From an uncultured Coriobacteriaceae bacterium (GTDB lineage Bacteria; Actinomycetota; Coriobacteriia; Coriobacteriales; Atopobiaceae): DNA of 64,000 nucleotides. Made by a program: the position numbers and the translations under genes. Positions 35,464 to 46,438 of this stretch are shown piece by piece (position 1 is the stretch's first letter; each line of letters starts with the position of its first letter). A model generated the notes under the pieces. It searched no databases and had not been told where the DNA came from. It saw nothing but the letters and a program-made list of their open reading frames with translations. The stretch is taken from NCBI GenBank assembly GCA_900552935.1, contig USBN01000004.1:1-64000 (forward strand), in the 5' to 3' direction.

Positions 35464-35660
35464 GCGAGCGGGCCTCCTCATGTGGCGAGCCGCCCGGGCC
35501 GCGTGCCTCTTTGTTGGCCGAGTGGACCTCTCATTCGGTAGGCCATTCAGGCCGCGTGTCCCTCTGCCCGGCCGCGTGCCCTCCCTGCCCGGCCGCGTGC
35601 CCCTTTGTTGGCTGAGTGAGCCTCTCATTCGTCGAGTCGCTCGGGCCGCGCGTCTCTTTG
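35464..35660. repeat. Degenerate intergenic direct repeats
   Basis: A unit of about 55 bp (35498-35552) recurs at 35591-35645 with scattered changes. It starts GGCCGCGTGCC and contains GAGTG and CCTCTCATTCG. Shorter GCCCGGCCGCGTGCC copies fill the space between, and a third worn copy precedes. No gene is supported in 35460-35846. Confidence 0.6.
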
Positions 35661-35846
35661 CCTGGATGACCCTGTGCCATTCCGCCTCTGTCGCTGGAAC
35701 CGAGCTGCTTGCTAAACCTGCTGTCCCTCGAGGGCGAGACCACTCCCTTAGTTGCGCCGCCGTTACCAAGGGCCCACAAAACGTCATGCGACTGGTCGCA
35801 TTTGCTAAAATTGCTAGGTCGCACTCACATTTCACGGGGGTGATTA

Positions 35847-36539
35847 ATGGTGACTGCGCCGACGCAAACAATGGGCCCAGCTCGCCTCGCCGTCTTTGAC
35901 TATGACGGGACGATTCTGGGCGGTCAGTCGGGTGCTCTCTTTTCGCGCTATCTGCTTTCGAACGGGCTTGTGACGAAACGTACCGCGCTGCGCCTGTTCT
36001 GGTGGGGGGTGCGCTATAAGCTTCATCTGCCGTTTCGTCAGGATGAAGCTCGCGAGCTGATCTTCCGCGACCTCGGGGCCCATGGCTACGATTACGCCAC
36101 GCGGGTCATGCGGGATTTCTCGCATGAGGTTCTCAAGCCGCGCGAGCGGGCTGCCGCCAAGGCGGAGATTCGTCGTCGAGCCGACGAGGGCTGCGCCACC
36201 GTGCTTGTCTCCGCGACGTTCTTCGAGATCGCCCGTCTTGCGGCAGAACGCCTGGGTATTGACGGCGTTGCCGCCACGCGCATGGAGCGCGACGCCGATG
36301 GTGCTTATACCGGCAAGGTTGAGGGCGAGGTCGTCGCGGGTGCGGGGAAGGTCCGGGCTGTCGTCGCTTGGGCAGAGGAGCGCTTCGGCCACGACTGGTC
36401 GATCGCCTACGCCTATGGCGATCACTTCACTGACGAGCCTCTGCTTGAGCTGGCAGACATGCCTTACGCGGTCTGCCCGGGGACCACGCTCTCGCGCATT
36501 GCGAAGAGGCGCGGCTGGCAGAGTTTGAACTGGAGGTAG
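35847..36539 (+). CDS. HAD-IB family phosphatase (SerB-like)
   Basis: This is a 230-aa haloacid-dehalogenase phosphatase. Motif I is FDYDGTI, motif II is VLVSATFFE (Ser/Thr region), motif III contains the Lys of GAGKVRAV, and motif IV is AYAYGDHFTDEPLLE. A helical cap inserted after motif I, and a length like phosphoserine phosphatase, place it in subfamily IB; the substrate is unknown. A GGGGGTG site precedes the ATG. Its end overlaps the ribosome site of the Rrf2 gene, so the two are probably cotranscribed. Confidence 0.85.
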   Translation: MVTAPTQTMGPARLAVFDYDGTILGGQSGALFSRYLLSNGLVTKRTALRLFWWGVRYKLHLPFRQDEARELIFRDLGAHGYDYATRVMRDFSHEVLKPRERAAAKAEIRRRADEGCATVLVSATFFEIARLAAERLGIDGVAATRMERDADGAYTGKVEGEVVAGAGKVRAVVAWAEERFGHDWSIAYAYGDHFTDEPLLELADMPYAVCPGTTLSRIAKRRGWQSLNWR

Positions 36540-36541
36540 CC

Positions 36542-37012
36542 TTGGATATCTCGAGAAAGACGGATTATGCCCTGCGCATGCTCGCAGAGCTCGTCCGCGA
36601 GCCTTCCGGGGTCGTTTCCGTTCGTTCCGCGGCAGACCAGAACAACGTGCCTTACTCCTTCGCGCGCTCGATTCAGCGCGATCTCGTTCAGGCTGGCGTC
36701 ATAGAAAGCATTCGCGGTTCTCGCGGTGGCATGCGTCTCGTAGCTGACCCGTCGACCGTCACCCTGCTCGATGTCGTCGAGGCCGTGCAGGGCCCGCTTG
36801 CGATTTCCGGCTGTGCTGCGGCTGGTCCGGATGGGGGAGAGTGCCCGCGCGCCATCGCCTGCGGATACAATCCCATTTGGAGGGGCGCACAGGAGCTGCT
36901 CGATAGCTATCTTTCGTCGGTGACGCTTGCCGAGGCGGTTTCCGGCCGCGCGCGTCCCGTCGTGGACGTCCGCTTCACCCATCCCGGCGAGTCTGGCGTG
37001 GCACATCGATGA
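36542..37012 (+). CDS. Rrf2-family transcriptional regulator with Fe-S-type cysteines
   Basis: The 156-aa regulator begins MDISRKTDYALRMLAEL at a TTG start, five bases after GGAGG. The winged helix (NNVPYSFARSIQRDLVQAG, then the SRGGMRLV wing) is typical of Rrf2/IscR/NsrR. Three cysteines in the right region (SGCAA, GECPRAIACGYN) could hold a 2Fe-2S or 4Fe-4S cluster, so it may sense iron, oxygen or NO. Its stop overlaps the start of the glycosylase gene (ATGA). The target genes are not evident. Confidence 0.88.
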   Translation: MDISRKTDYALRMLAELVREPSGVVSVRSAADQNNVPYSFARSIQRDLVQAGVIESIRGSRGGMRLVADPSTVTLLDVVEAVQGPLAISGCAAAGPDGGECPRAIACGYNPIWRGAQELLDSYLSSVTLAEAVSGRARPVVDVRFTHPGESGVAHR

Positions 37013-37887
37013 GCGAGGGTATCGAAGCCTTCCGCGAACGCGTCTATCTTGCGGGTCGCGAGTTGTATCGTGATCTCCCCTGGCGTCGCACACATGACCC
37101 CTATGAGATTTGGGTCTCCGAGGCAATGCTTCAGCAAACGCAGGTCTCTCGCGTTGACGGGAGATGGCAGTCCTGGCTCGACCGATTCCCCTCGGTCGAC
37201 GCGCTTGCCGCCGCTACCTCGGCAGACGTGCTTGCCGAGTGGCAGGGCTTGGGCTATAACCGTCGCGCCCTCGCGCTCTGGCGCGCTGCGCGGGAGATTT
37301 GCGAGCGCCACGCGGGCGTTATGCCCTACGACGAGGCCGCCCTCAAGGCGCTCCCGGGGATTGGTCCCGCGACGGCTGCCGGCATTCGTGCCTTCGCGTT
37401 CGACTTGTCCGGCGTCTACCTCGAGACAAACGTGCGCGCGGTCTTTCTCCATGAGCTCTTTCCCGACGCCGAGGGCGTGCCGGATTCTGCCCTTCGGCCG
37501 CTTGTGGCCGAGGCGTGTCCCGACGACCCGCTGGCAATCGCCGGTGCTGACGTGCCGTGTTCGCCACGTACCTGGTATTACGCGCTGCTCGACTATGGCG
37601 CGCACCTCAAGCGAACCTTACCCAACCCATCCCGCCGCTCCCGCGAGAACGTGAGGCAGTCGCGTTTTGAGGGGTCGCATCGCCAGAAGCGCGCCGTCCT
37701 CGTGAGGCTGTTGCTTGCCGCGGGCATTGAGGGGGTCTCTGTCGCCGACGCCGCTCTCGAGCTTACGGAATTCGAGGCCAAGGCGGGGCGTGCCGCCGTT
37801 ACTGAGGCTGCCGCCTCGGGCATTCTCGAGGAGCTTGCCGCCGAGGGCTTCTGCCATGAGGTGGCTTCGGAGTGTTGGGTCGTTTAG
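37009..37887 (+). CDS. MutY-like HhH-GPD DNA glycosylase lacking the Fe-S cluster
   Basis: The 292-aa protein has the MutY catalytic helix motif SEAMLQQTQVSRV (Glu38) and the helix-hairpin-helix LPGIGPATAAGIRAF, so it should flip and excise a base, probably adenine mispaired with oxidised guanine. The usual Asp after the hairpin is replaced: the segment reads YLETNVRAV, with Glu139 where MutY has Asp. The C-x6-C-x2-C-x5-C cluster site is absent. The C-terminal part lacks an obvious MutT-like domain. It looks like a divergent, cluster-free MutY branch. Confidence 0.8.
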   Translation: MSEGIEAFRERVYLAGRELYRDLPWRRTHDPYEIWVSEAMLQQTQVSRVDGRWQSWLDRFPSVDALAAATSADVLAEWQGLGYNRRALALWRAAREICERHAGVMPYDEAALKALPGIGPATAAGIRAFAFDLSGVYLETNVRAVFLHELFPDAEGVPDSALRPLVAEACPDDPLAIAGADVPCSPRTWYYALLDYGAHLKRTLPNPSRRSRENVRQSRFEGSHRQKRAVLVRLLLAAGIEGVSVADAALELTEFEAKAGRAAVTEAAASGILEELAAEGFCHEVASECWVV

Positions 37888-38136
37888 CTGCGATCTTGCC
37901 ATCGCAAACAGGGGTCTTACCGCTGGTGCCGCGTTGCCCTGGCGGTGTGCGGGCGTTTGCGTTTTCACATGCGAGCGCTTGCCGCCTGCGTGCGCGGCCG
38001 GCTGGCGCTTTCGCGTGATGCGCGTGACGTGTTGATTGCTCGACCGTGCGTATTGCTCCCACGCCTGGGGTAGAAGAGCTGTGGTTCGATTGGGGCGTCG
38101 CCTGGGATTGCGGCGCGCAAGAGAGAGGAAGTCGCC

Positions 38137-38748
38137 ATGGCTACCAACTTTGCCGATTCGAAGACCAAGAAGAACCTCGAGGCCGCTTTTGCTGGTGAGT
38201 CTCAGGCATCGATGAAGTATGGCTACTATGCCAAGGCCGCCAAGAAGGAGGGCTACGTCCAGATCGGTCAGATTTTCTCCGAGACGGCCGGCAACGAAGC
38301 CGAGCATGCCAAGTTGTGGTTCAAGTACCTGCACGATGGTGATGTACCCGACACGCTCACTAACTTGAAGGATGCCGCCGAGGGCGAGAACGGCGAGTGG
38401 ACGAGCATGTATCCCGAGTTTGCGAAGGTCGCTCGCGAGGAGGGCTTCGACGAGATCGCCGATCGTTTCGAAAGCGTCGCTGGTATCGAGCGTACGCACG
38501 AGGAGCGCTATCGCAAGCTCGCCGATCGCGTCGAGAACGGCGAGGTGTTCAAGCGCGAGGGCGTTAAGGTCTGGAAGTGCTCCAACTGCGGCTATCTGTA
38601 TGAGGGTGACGCCGCGCCCAAGGTCTGCCCGGTTTGCAAGCATCCACAGGCCTACTTCGAGGAGCAGGCGACCAACTACTGGGCGCGTGGCCAAGGCCGA
38701 GTACATATCCGAGCAGCCTCGAGTGATGTCACGAAAACACACAAGTGA
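38137..38748 (+). CDS. Rubrerythrin
   Basis: The 203-aa non-haem iron protein has an N-terminal ferritin-like four-helix bundle with di-iron ligands ([38 protein letters not shown]) and a C-terminal rubredoxin domain ([10 protein letters not shown]...CPVC from about residue 148). It reduces hydrogen peroxide in anaerobes using electrons from rubredoxin-like donors. The last 22 residues after the usual EEQATNY end are an unusual basic extension ([20 protein letters not shown]). It is transcribed alone, with a terminator about 85 bp downstream. Confidence 0.95.
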   Translation: MATNFADSKTKKNLEAAFAGESQASMKYGYYAKAAKKEGYVQIGQIFSETAGNEAEHAKLWFKYLHDGDVPDTLTNLKDAAEGENGEWTSMYPEFAKVAREEGFDEIADRFESVAGIERTHEERYRKLADRVENGEVFKREGVKVWKCSNCGYLYEGDAAPKVCPVCKHPQAYFEEQATNYWARGQGRVHIRAASSDVTKTHK

Positions 38749-38830
38749 AATCGAGGCGTGGCCGGCATATCCGCTCGCGATCAACGAAGAAACGCGCGAA
38801 AAGTCAAGATTCGCATAGCTCGATCGCGCG

Positions 38831-38864
38831 GAGGAGCGTCCCAATTGGGGCGCTCCTCTTTTTT
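38831..38864 (+). terminator. Terminator after rubrerythrin
   Basis: GAGGAGCGTCCC pairs with GGGGCGCTCCTC (one G-T) around AATT, followed by six T. Confidence 0.92.
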
Positions 38865-38867
38865 GTG

Positions 38868-38993
38868 CGCCAAGTAGGGGGCTAATCGGCTTCCTGCCGA
38901 GTAGACGCCTTTTTTGTCCCGCAAAAGCCGAGGTCGCTGAGAGCTCTTGAGTGGCCTTACTCGAGCTCGGGCGATTTAGCCCCCTACTTGGCG
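38868..38993. repeat. 126-bp element with perfect 18-bp terminal inverted repeats
   Basis: The ends CGCCAAGTAGGGGGCTAA (38868-38885) and its exact complement (38976-38993) bound a non-coding stretch. Inside are TCGG...CCGA and GAGCTC...GAGCTC foldbacks and a GCCTTTTTTG run. It could be a miniature mobile element or a long RNA hairpin. Confidence 0.6.
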
Positions 38994-39355
38994 ACTTTTT
39001 CGAGTCGCGGCCTTTCTCGAGAGGATCCGCACCTCACTTCCGAAAGCGGGAGCTAAATGTTTAGGTCTAAAACAAAGCAAAACCTATTTCATATAACGGC
39101 AGCTCGCAGGCCTGCTTTGTGCTACACCTTAAAAATGTGCACGAAATGTGAACCGCCCATCATTGAACCACGCCCGCTTACCGAAGCTTTTCATTCGCCG
39201 GCGCTCCTAGGGATGCGGGCGGGCATAAAGTGGAGGTGTCCCACCGAGCCTGGGGTCATACGTTCGCGAATCAACCGGTTTTACGCCGGGGCTGCACTTG
39301 CGATATCGCCTGGCTTCGCTGGCGTGTGGGAGAGGGTTGAAGAAGGGGGATTCGA
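38994..39355 (+). promoter_or_regulatory. Upstream region of the glycogen operon
   Basis: This is 360 bp with no supported gene, AT-rich at 39050-39150. An AGGT/ACCT foldback lies around AAAACAAAGCAAA (39063-39086). AAGGGGG lies close before the glgB ATG. No convincing -35/-10 pair was found, although the operon's promoter should be here. Confidence 0.4.
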
Positions 39356-41578
<2,223 letters not shown>

Positions 41579-41594
41579 ACGCCTGCTAACAAGT

Positions 41595-41624
41595 GTCTGT
41601 CGAGGCCAAGCTGGGCTGACAGAC
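41595..41624 (+). other. Hairpin between glgB and glgP
   Basis: GTCTGTC pairs with GACAGAC around an inner AGGCC/GGGCT fold. There is no T-run, so it may act as a processing or stabilising site rather than a terminator. Confidence 0.4.
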
Positions 41625-41668
41625 GCGTAACAGCACCAAAGAAGAGCTAGATCGTTAGGAGCACGTAC

Positions 41669-44104
41669 ATGACCGACCGTATCTTCGAGAATTCCGAGGT
41701 TTTTGTCACCGAGTATCGTTCCATGCTCGAGTCCCTCGTGGGCAAGGACTTCAAGGACTGCACCACGCTTGAGCAGTACCAGGCCCTGGCCCAGCTCATC
41801 GCGATGAAGGCGAACATCGAGTTCGCCACCTCGGATTCCGAGAACAAGAAGAGCAACAAGAAGAAGGTCTACTACTTCTGCCTCGAGTTCCTGCTTGGCC
41901 CCCTGCTCGATAACTACCTGCTCAACTATGGCGTCCGCGACCTGGTCAAGGACGGTCTTGCCAACATGGGCATCGACCTCGATGAGCTCATCGCCCAGGA
42001 GGTCGACCCGGGCCTTGGCAACGGTGGCCTCGGCCGTCTTGCCGCGTGCTTCCTCGATTCCATGGCCGCCGAGGGCATCCTGGGCTTTGGCAACGGCATG
42101 CGCTACCACTACGGCCTCTTCCGCCAGAAGATTGTCGATGGTCGCCAGGTCGAGGTGACGGACAACTGGCTCGACAAGGGTTATCCGTGGGAGACGAAGC
42201 ACCCGGAGAGCGCCGTACTCGTGCGCTTTGGCGGCGAGGTCGTCCGCCACGAGGACGAGAGCGGCAAGTTCTGGTTCACGCAGGAGGGCGGCGAGCTCAT
42301 CAAGGCCGTCCCGTATGACGTGCCGGTCATCGGCTATGGCGGCAAGACCGTGAACCGTCTCCGCCTTTGGAGCGCCGAGCCCGCGCACGAGGACTTCGAC
42401 CTCGACGCCTTCAACGCCGGCGACTATGCCAAGGCTGCGAAGTTCCGTACGGACGCCGAGGCCATCTCCGAAATCCTCTACCCCAATGACGCCGGCGAGC
42501 ACGGCCGCATCCTGCGTCTCAAGCAGGAGTACCTGTTCGTGGCCGCGGGCCTCGCCTCGATCCTGCGTAACTACAAGTACGACCACGCGGATGCCGGCTG
42601 GGAGCGCTTCCCGGATTTCGTCGCCATCCACACGAACGACACCCACCCCGCCATGTGCGGCGCCGAGCTCATGCGTCTGCTCGTTGACGAGGAGGGCCTC
42701 GACTGGGATACCGCGTGGGACATCACCACGCGCTCCATCTCCTACACCAACCACACCGTACTTCCCGAGGCCCTCGAGAAGTGGCCGATCGACACCTTCC
42801 AGCGCCTGCTCCCGCGCCTCTACATGTACGTCGACGAAATCAACCGCCGCTACATGGAGAGCTTCCCGCGCGACATCGACAACTGGCAGGAGAAGCTGCG
42901 CAACACCGCCATCCTGTGGGACGGCCAGGTCCGCATGGCGAACCTCTCGGTGATCTGCAGCCACAGCGTCAACGGCGTGGCCGCGCTCCACACGGAGATT
43001 CTCAAGCGCGAGACTCTGCATGACTTCTACGAGCTCATGCCCGAGAAGTTCAACAACAAGACCAACGGCATCTCGCCGCGTCGCTTCCTCGGCAACGCCA
43101 ACCCGAGCCTTTCTGCCCTCATCACCTCGAAGATCGGTGACGGCTGGCTGGCGGACGCCGCCGAGCTCTCAAAGCTCTCCGCCTACTATGACGACGTCGA
43201 CTTCCTCGACGCCATGAGCGCGAGCAAGCGCGAGAACAAGGTTCGTCTCGCCAAGTATGTCCTCGAGCAGACCGGCGTCGAGATTGACCCGGATTCCATC
43301 TACGACGTCCAGGTCAAGCGCTTCCACGCCTACAAGCGTCAGTTGCTCAACATCTTCAAGGTCATGAGCATCTACAACCACATGCTCGATGACCCGAGCT
43401 ACAAGCCGCACAAGACGACCTTCATCATCTCCGGCAAGGCGGCGAGCGCCTACACCTTCGCCAAGGAGGTCATCCGCCTGATCAACTCGGTCGCAGACGT
43501 CATCAACAACGATGAGCGCGTCAACGAGTACATCAAGGTCGCTTTCATCCCCAACTTCGCGGTCTCGAACGCCCAGCTCATCTACCCCGCGGCCGACATC
43601 TCCGAGCAGATCAGCACCGCCGGCAAGGAGGCCTCGGGCACCTCGAACATGAAGCTCATGATGAACGGCGCCTTGACGCTCGGCACCCTCGATGGCGCCA
43701 ACGTTGAAATCGCCGAGCTCGCGGGCATGGAGAACGAGAAGATCTTCGGCATGAAGGTCGATGAGGTCGAGGCCCTGCGCGCAAGCGGTACCTACTTCGC
43801 GCAGGACATCCTCAACGCGGACCCGAACGGCATCGGCCGCTGTGTGCGCCAGCTGACGGACGGCACGTTCGCTCGCCTCTCGGGCAACTTCGAGCAGATC
43901 AGCTCCGAGCTCATGGGCAACAACGACTACGACTTCGTGATCGCGGACTTCGCGAGCTACGTCCAGGCTTGGGAGGAGCTGACCGCCACCTACGACGACC
44001 AGCGCTCCTGGCAGCGTAGGGCCCTCCACAACATCGCGAACTCCGGTCAGTTCTCGAGCGACCGCACCATCAGGGAATACGCCTCAGAAATCTGGGGGCT
44101 CTAG
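41669..44104 (+). CDS. glgP: Glycogen (alpha-glucan) phosphorylase
   Basis: The 811-aa PLP enzyme releases glucose 1-phosphate from the non-reducing ends of glycogen. The PLP-lysine motif EASGTSNMKLMMNGALTLGT lies near residue 655. Other family parts are EVDPGLGNGGLGRLAACFLDS, GFGNGMRYHYG, HTNDTHPAM and QVKRFHAYKRQLLN. The length matches the standard GT35 type. It lies 90 bp after glgB and is followed by glgC after a gap with a CGCCCGC/GCGGGCG stem. Confidence 0.96.
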   Translation: MTDRIFENSEVFVTEYRSMLESLVGKDFKDCTTLEQYQALAQLIAMKANIEFATSDSENKKSNKKKVYYFCLEFLLGPLLDNYLLNYGVRDLVKDGLANMGIDLDELIAQEVDPGLGNGGLGRLAACFLDSMAAEGILGFGNGMRYHYGLFRQKIVDGRQVEVTDNWLDKGYPWETKHPESAVLVRFGGEVVRHEDESGKFWFTQEGGELIKAVPYDVPVIGYGGKTVNRLRLWSAEPAHEDFDLDAFNAGDYAKAAKFRTDAEAISEILYPNDAGEHGRILRLKQEYLFVAAGLASILRNYKYDHADAGWERFPDFVAIHTNDTHPAMCGAELMRLLVDEEGLDWDTAWDITTRSISYTNHTVLPEALEKWPIDTFQRLLPRLYMYVDEINRRYMESFPRDIDNWQEKLRNTAILWDGQVRMANLSVICSHSVNGVAALHTEILKRETLHDFYELMPEKFNNKTNGISPRRFLGNANPSLSALITSKIGDGWLADAAELSKLSAYYDDVDFLDAMSASKRENKVRLAKYVLEQTGVEIDPDSIYDVQVKRFHAYKRQLLNIFKVMSIYNHMLDDPSYKPHKTTFIISGKAASAYTFAKEVIRLINSVADVINNDERVNEYIKVAFIPNFAVSNAQLIYPAADISEQISTAGKEASGTSNMKLMMNGALTLGTLDGANVEIAELAGMENEKIFGMKVDEVEALRASGTYFAQDILNADPNGIGRCVRQLTDGTFARLSGNFEQISSELMGNNDYDFVIADFASYVQAWEELTATYDDQRSWQRRALHNIANSGQFSSDRTIREYASEIWGL

Positions 44105-44188
44105 GGATATACGGCCCCAATCGCCCGCACAACCTTCCGCGGGCGAAGGGCCAGGCATACCAATTACGGCGTGAAGGGGGAAGGACAC

Positions 44189-45337
44189 ATGGGCAAGAAG
44201 GAAAGCATCGCGATGCTGCTTGCCGGTGGACAGGGAAGCAGGCTTCTTGCGCTCACGCGCAATATCGCCAAGCCCGCGGTCTCGTTCGGAGGCAAGTACC
44301 GCATTATCGACTTCGCGCTTTCCAACTGCGCGAACTCGGGAATCGACACGGTGGGCGTGCTGACGCAGTATCGCCCCTATCTGCTGCACTCCTACATCGG
44401 CACGGGTGCCGCGTGGAACCTCGATGCGCGCGACGGCGGCGTCTCGATTCTGCCGCCCTACGCCACCGAGACGGGCGGTAACTGGTATGCCGGCACGGCA
44501 GACGCCATCTACCAGAACCTCGGCTACATCGAGAGCTATGACCCCGAGTACGTCGTGATCCTGTCCGGCGACCACCTGTATCGCATGGACTACAGCAAGA
44601 TGGTCGAGAGCCATAAGGCCAACAACGCCGACCTCACGATCTCGGTCATGCCGGTCGACTGGGCGGAGGCCTCGCGCTTCGGCATCATCACCAAGAACGA
44701 GGATGACTCGGTCGCCAAGTTCACCGAGAAGCCCAAGAAGCCGGACTCCAACCTCGCCTCGATGGGCATCTATGTCTTCAGCACCGACGTCCTGCTCCGT
44801 TCGCTCCGTGAGGACGCGCAGGACCCGCAGTCCGAGCACGACTTCGGCAACAACATCATCCCGAAGCTCCTCGTCGAGCAGGCTCGCATCTTCTGCTACG
44901 AGTTCCACGGCTTCTGGCGCGACGTCGGCACCATCTCGAGCTATCACGAGACCTCGATGGAGCTCCTCGGCCCGAACCCGGCGTTCGACCTGTATGGCAA
45001 GGAATTCCCGTTCATGACGAACGCCCCGGTGCGCCCGCCGCACTACGTGGGCCCAGATGCCGTCATCGACGATGCGATTATCGCCAACGGCTGCCGTATC
45101 GAGGGCACCGTCCGCCACTCGATCATCTCCACGGACGCGCAGGTTGGCCCGCGCGCAGTCGTCGAGGACTCGGTGCTGTTCCCGGGCGCTGTCGTCAAGG
45201 AGGGCGCGCGTGTCGTTCGCGCGATTCTGGGCGAGAAGGCCGTCGTTGAGGCGGGCGTCGAGCTCGGCAGCGTTGATGTGACGAAGGACACGGCAGTTAT
45301 CGGCGACGAGGTCGTCGTGGGGAAGGGGGAGGAGTAG
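44189..45337 (+). CDS. glgC: Glucose-1-phosphate adenylyltransferase, catalytic subunit
   Basis: The 382-aa enzyme makes ADP-glucose from ATP and glucose 1-phosphate, the committed step of glycogen synthesis. It has the pyrophosphorylase signature [47 protein letters not shown] and FTEKPKKP, then a left-handed beta-helix of hexapeptide repeats. The start is ATG 44189, preceded by GGGGGAAGG; an upstream GTG lacks good spacing. GlgD, its partner subunit, begins three bases after its stop. Confidence 0.95.
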   Translation: MGKKESIAMLLAGGQGSRLLALTRNIAKPAVSFGGKYRIIDFALSNCANSGIDTVGVLTQYRPYLLHSYIGTGAAWNLDARDGGVSILPPYATETGGNWYAGTADAIYQNLGYIESYDPEYVVILSGDHLYRMDYSKMVESHKANNADLTISVMPVDWAEASRFGIITKNEDDSVAKFTEKPKKPDSNLASMGIYVFSTDVLLRSLREDAQDPQSEHDFGNNIIPKLLVEQARIFCYEFHGFWRDVGTISSYHETSMELLGPNPAFDLYGKEFPFMTNAPVRPPHYVGPDAVIDDAIIANGCRIEGTVRHSIISTDAQVGPRAVVEDSVLFPGAVVKEGARVVRAILGEKAVVEAGVELGSVDVTKDTAVIGDEVVVGKGEE

Positions 45338-45340
45338 GCC

Positions 45341-46438
45341 ATGGAGACCGCGGTCGGACTCATCACCACAAACTATTCCGTCAAGCACCCGAGCGCCCTC
45401 ACGAAGCCGCGCCCGGCGGCGTCCGTGCCGTTCCTCGGCCGTTACCGCCTCGTCGACTTCCCGCTCTCGAACATGGTCAACTCCGGCATCGAGACCGTCG
45501 GTGTGATCATGCCCTATAACTATCGTTCGGTCGTCGACCACCTCTGCACCGGTAAGGACTGGGGCCTCGATCGCAAGAAGGGTGGCCTCTTCCTCATGCC
45601 GGGCTCCGCGTTCGGCACGAGCCGCAAGGGCCCGCGCTTCCTGTTGCGCGACCTCATCGCCAACCGCGTGTTCCTCGACCGCGACAAGGCCAGCAATGTG
45701 GTCGTCTCTGCGGCGAACATCATCTATAACTACGACTATCGCGAGCTCATCCGCGTTCACAACGAGAGCGGCGCAGACATCACGCTGCTCACGAAGACCT
45801 ACAGCTGCGAGGCCGAGGACGTCTCGAGCGTCTACACCGAGGACGGCCATGTCCGTGGCTTCACCTATGGCACGCGCTACGGCGACGAGGGCTTCCTTGA
45901 CTGCTTCGTGGTTAAGCGCGAGAAGCTCATCGAGCTCATCGAGCGCTATGCCAACGTCGACTATCTCGACCTGTTCGAGGCCATCGAGCCGGATCTCCCG
46001 CAGCTTGACGTTCGTGCGCACAGGGTCGACATGTACACGGGCACGGTTTTCGACGCGCGCATGTATGCCAAGCGTAGCCACGAGATGCTCGACTCCAACG
46101 TCACCGCCGAGCTCTTCCCGCCTGATCGTCCGATCATGACGAAGGCTCACGATAACCCGCCCGCGAAGTATGAGAGCGGCGCCCGCGTCACCAACTCCAT
46201 TGTCTCGGGAGGTTGCCGCATCCAGGGCACCGTCGCGGACTCGATTCTGTCTCGTCACGTCGTCGTCGAGCCCGGCGCCTCCGTGCGCGACTGCGTCATC
46301 ATGAATGACTGCGTCATCAAGCGCGGCGCTCGCCTCGAGCACGCGATCATCGACCGTGGAAACGTCATCACGGCTGGCACCGAGCTTCGCGGCACGCCTG
46401 AGACCGTTCTCGTGAAGGAGAAGGGCGGCGAGAGGTAG
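45341..46438 (+). CDS. glgD: GlgD, regulatory subunit of glucose-1-phosphate adenylyltransferase
   Basis: The 365-aa homologue of GlgC keeps the fold (FLGRYRLVDFPLSNMVNSGI, a C-terminal beta-helix with SGGCRIQGTVADSILS) but lacks the GGxGxRL nucleotide-binding signature at its N-terminus, where it reads VGLITTNYSVKHPSALTKPR. It should therefore be non-catalytic and act by forming a mixed complex with GlgC, as shown for Firmicutes GlgCD. Finding GlgD in an actinobacterium-like genome is worth noting. The stop overlaps the glgA start (TAGTG). Confidence 0.92.
   Translation: METAVGLITTNYSVKHPSALTKPRPAASVPFLGRYRLVDFPLSNMVNSGIETVGVIMPYNYRSVVDHLCTGKDWGLDRKKGGLFLMPGSAFGTSRKGPRFLLRDLIANRVFLDRDKASNVVVSAANIIYNYDYRELIRVHNESGADITLLTKTYSCEAEDVSSVYTEDGHVRGFTYGTRYGDEGFLDCFVVKREKLIELIERYANVDYLDLFEAIEPDLPQLDVRAHRVDMYTGTVFDARMYAKRSHEMLDSNVTAELFPPDRPIMTKAHDNPPAKYESGARVTNSIVSGGCRIQGTVADSILSRHVVVEPGASVRDCVIMNDCVIKRGARLEHAIIDRGNVITAGTELRGTPETVLVKEKGGER

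Noticed and set aside
35480..35871. Overlapping ORFs on both strands in the repeat tract after tRNA-Asp
   Set aside because: They follow the repeats, lack ribosome sites and have skewed composition.
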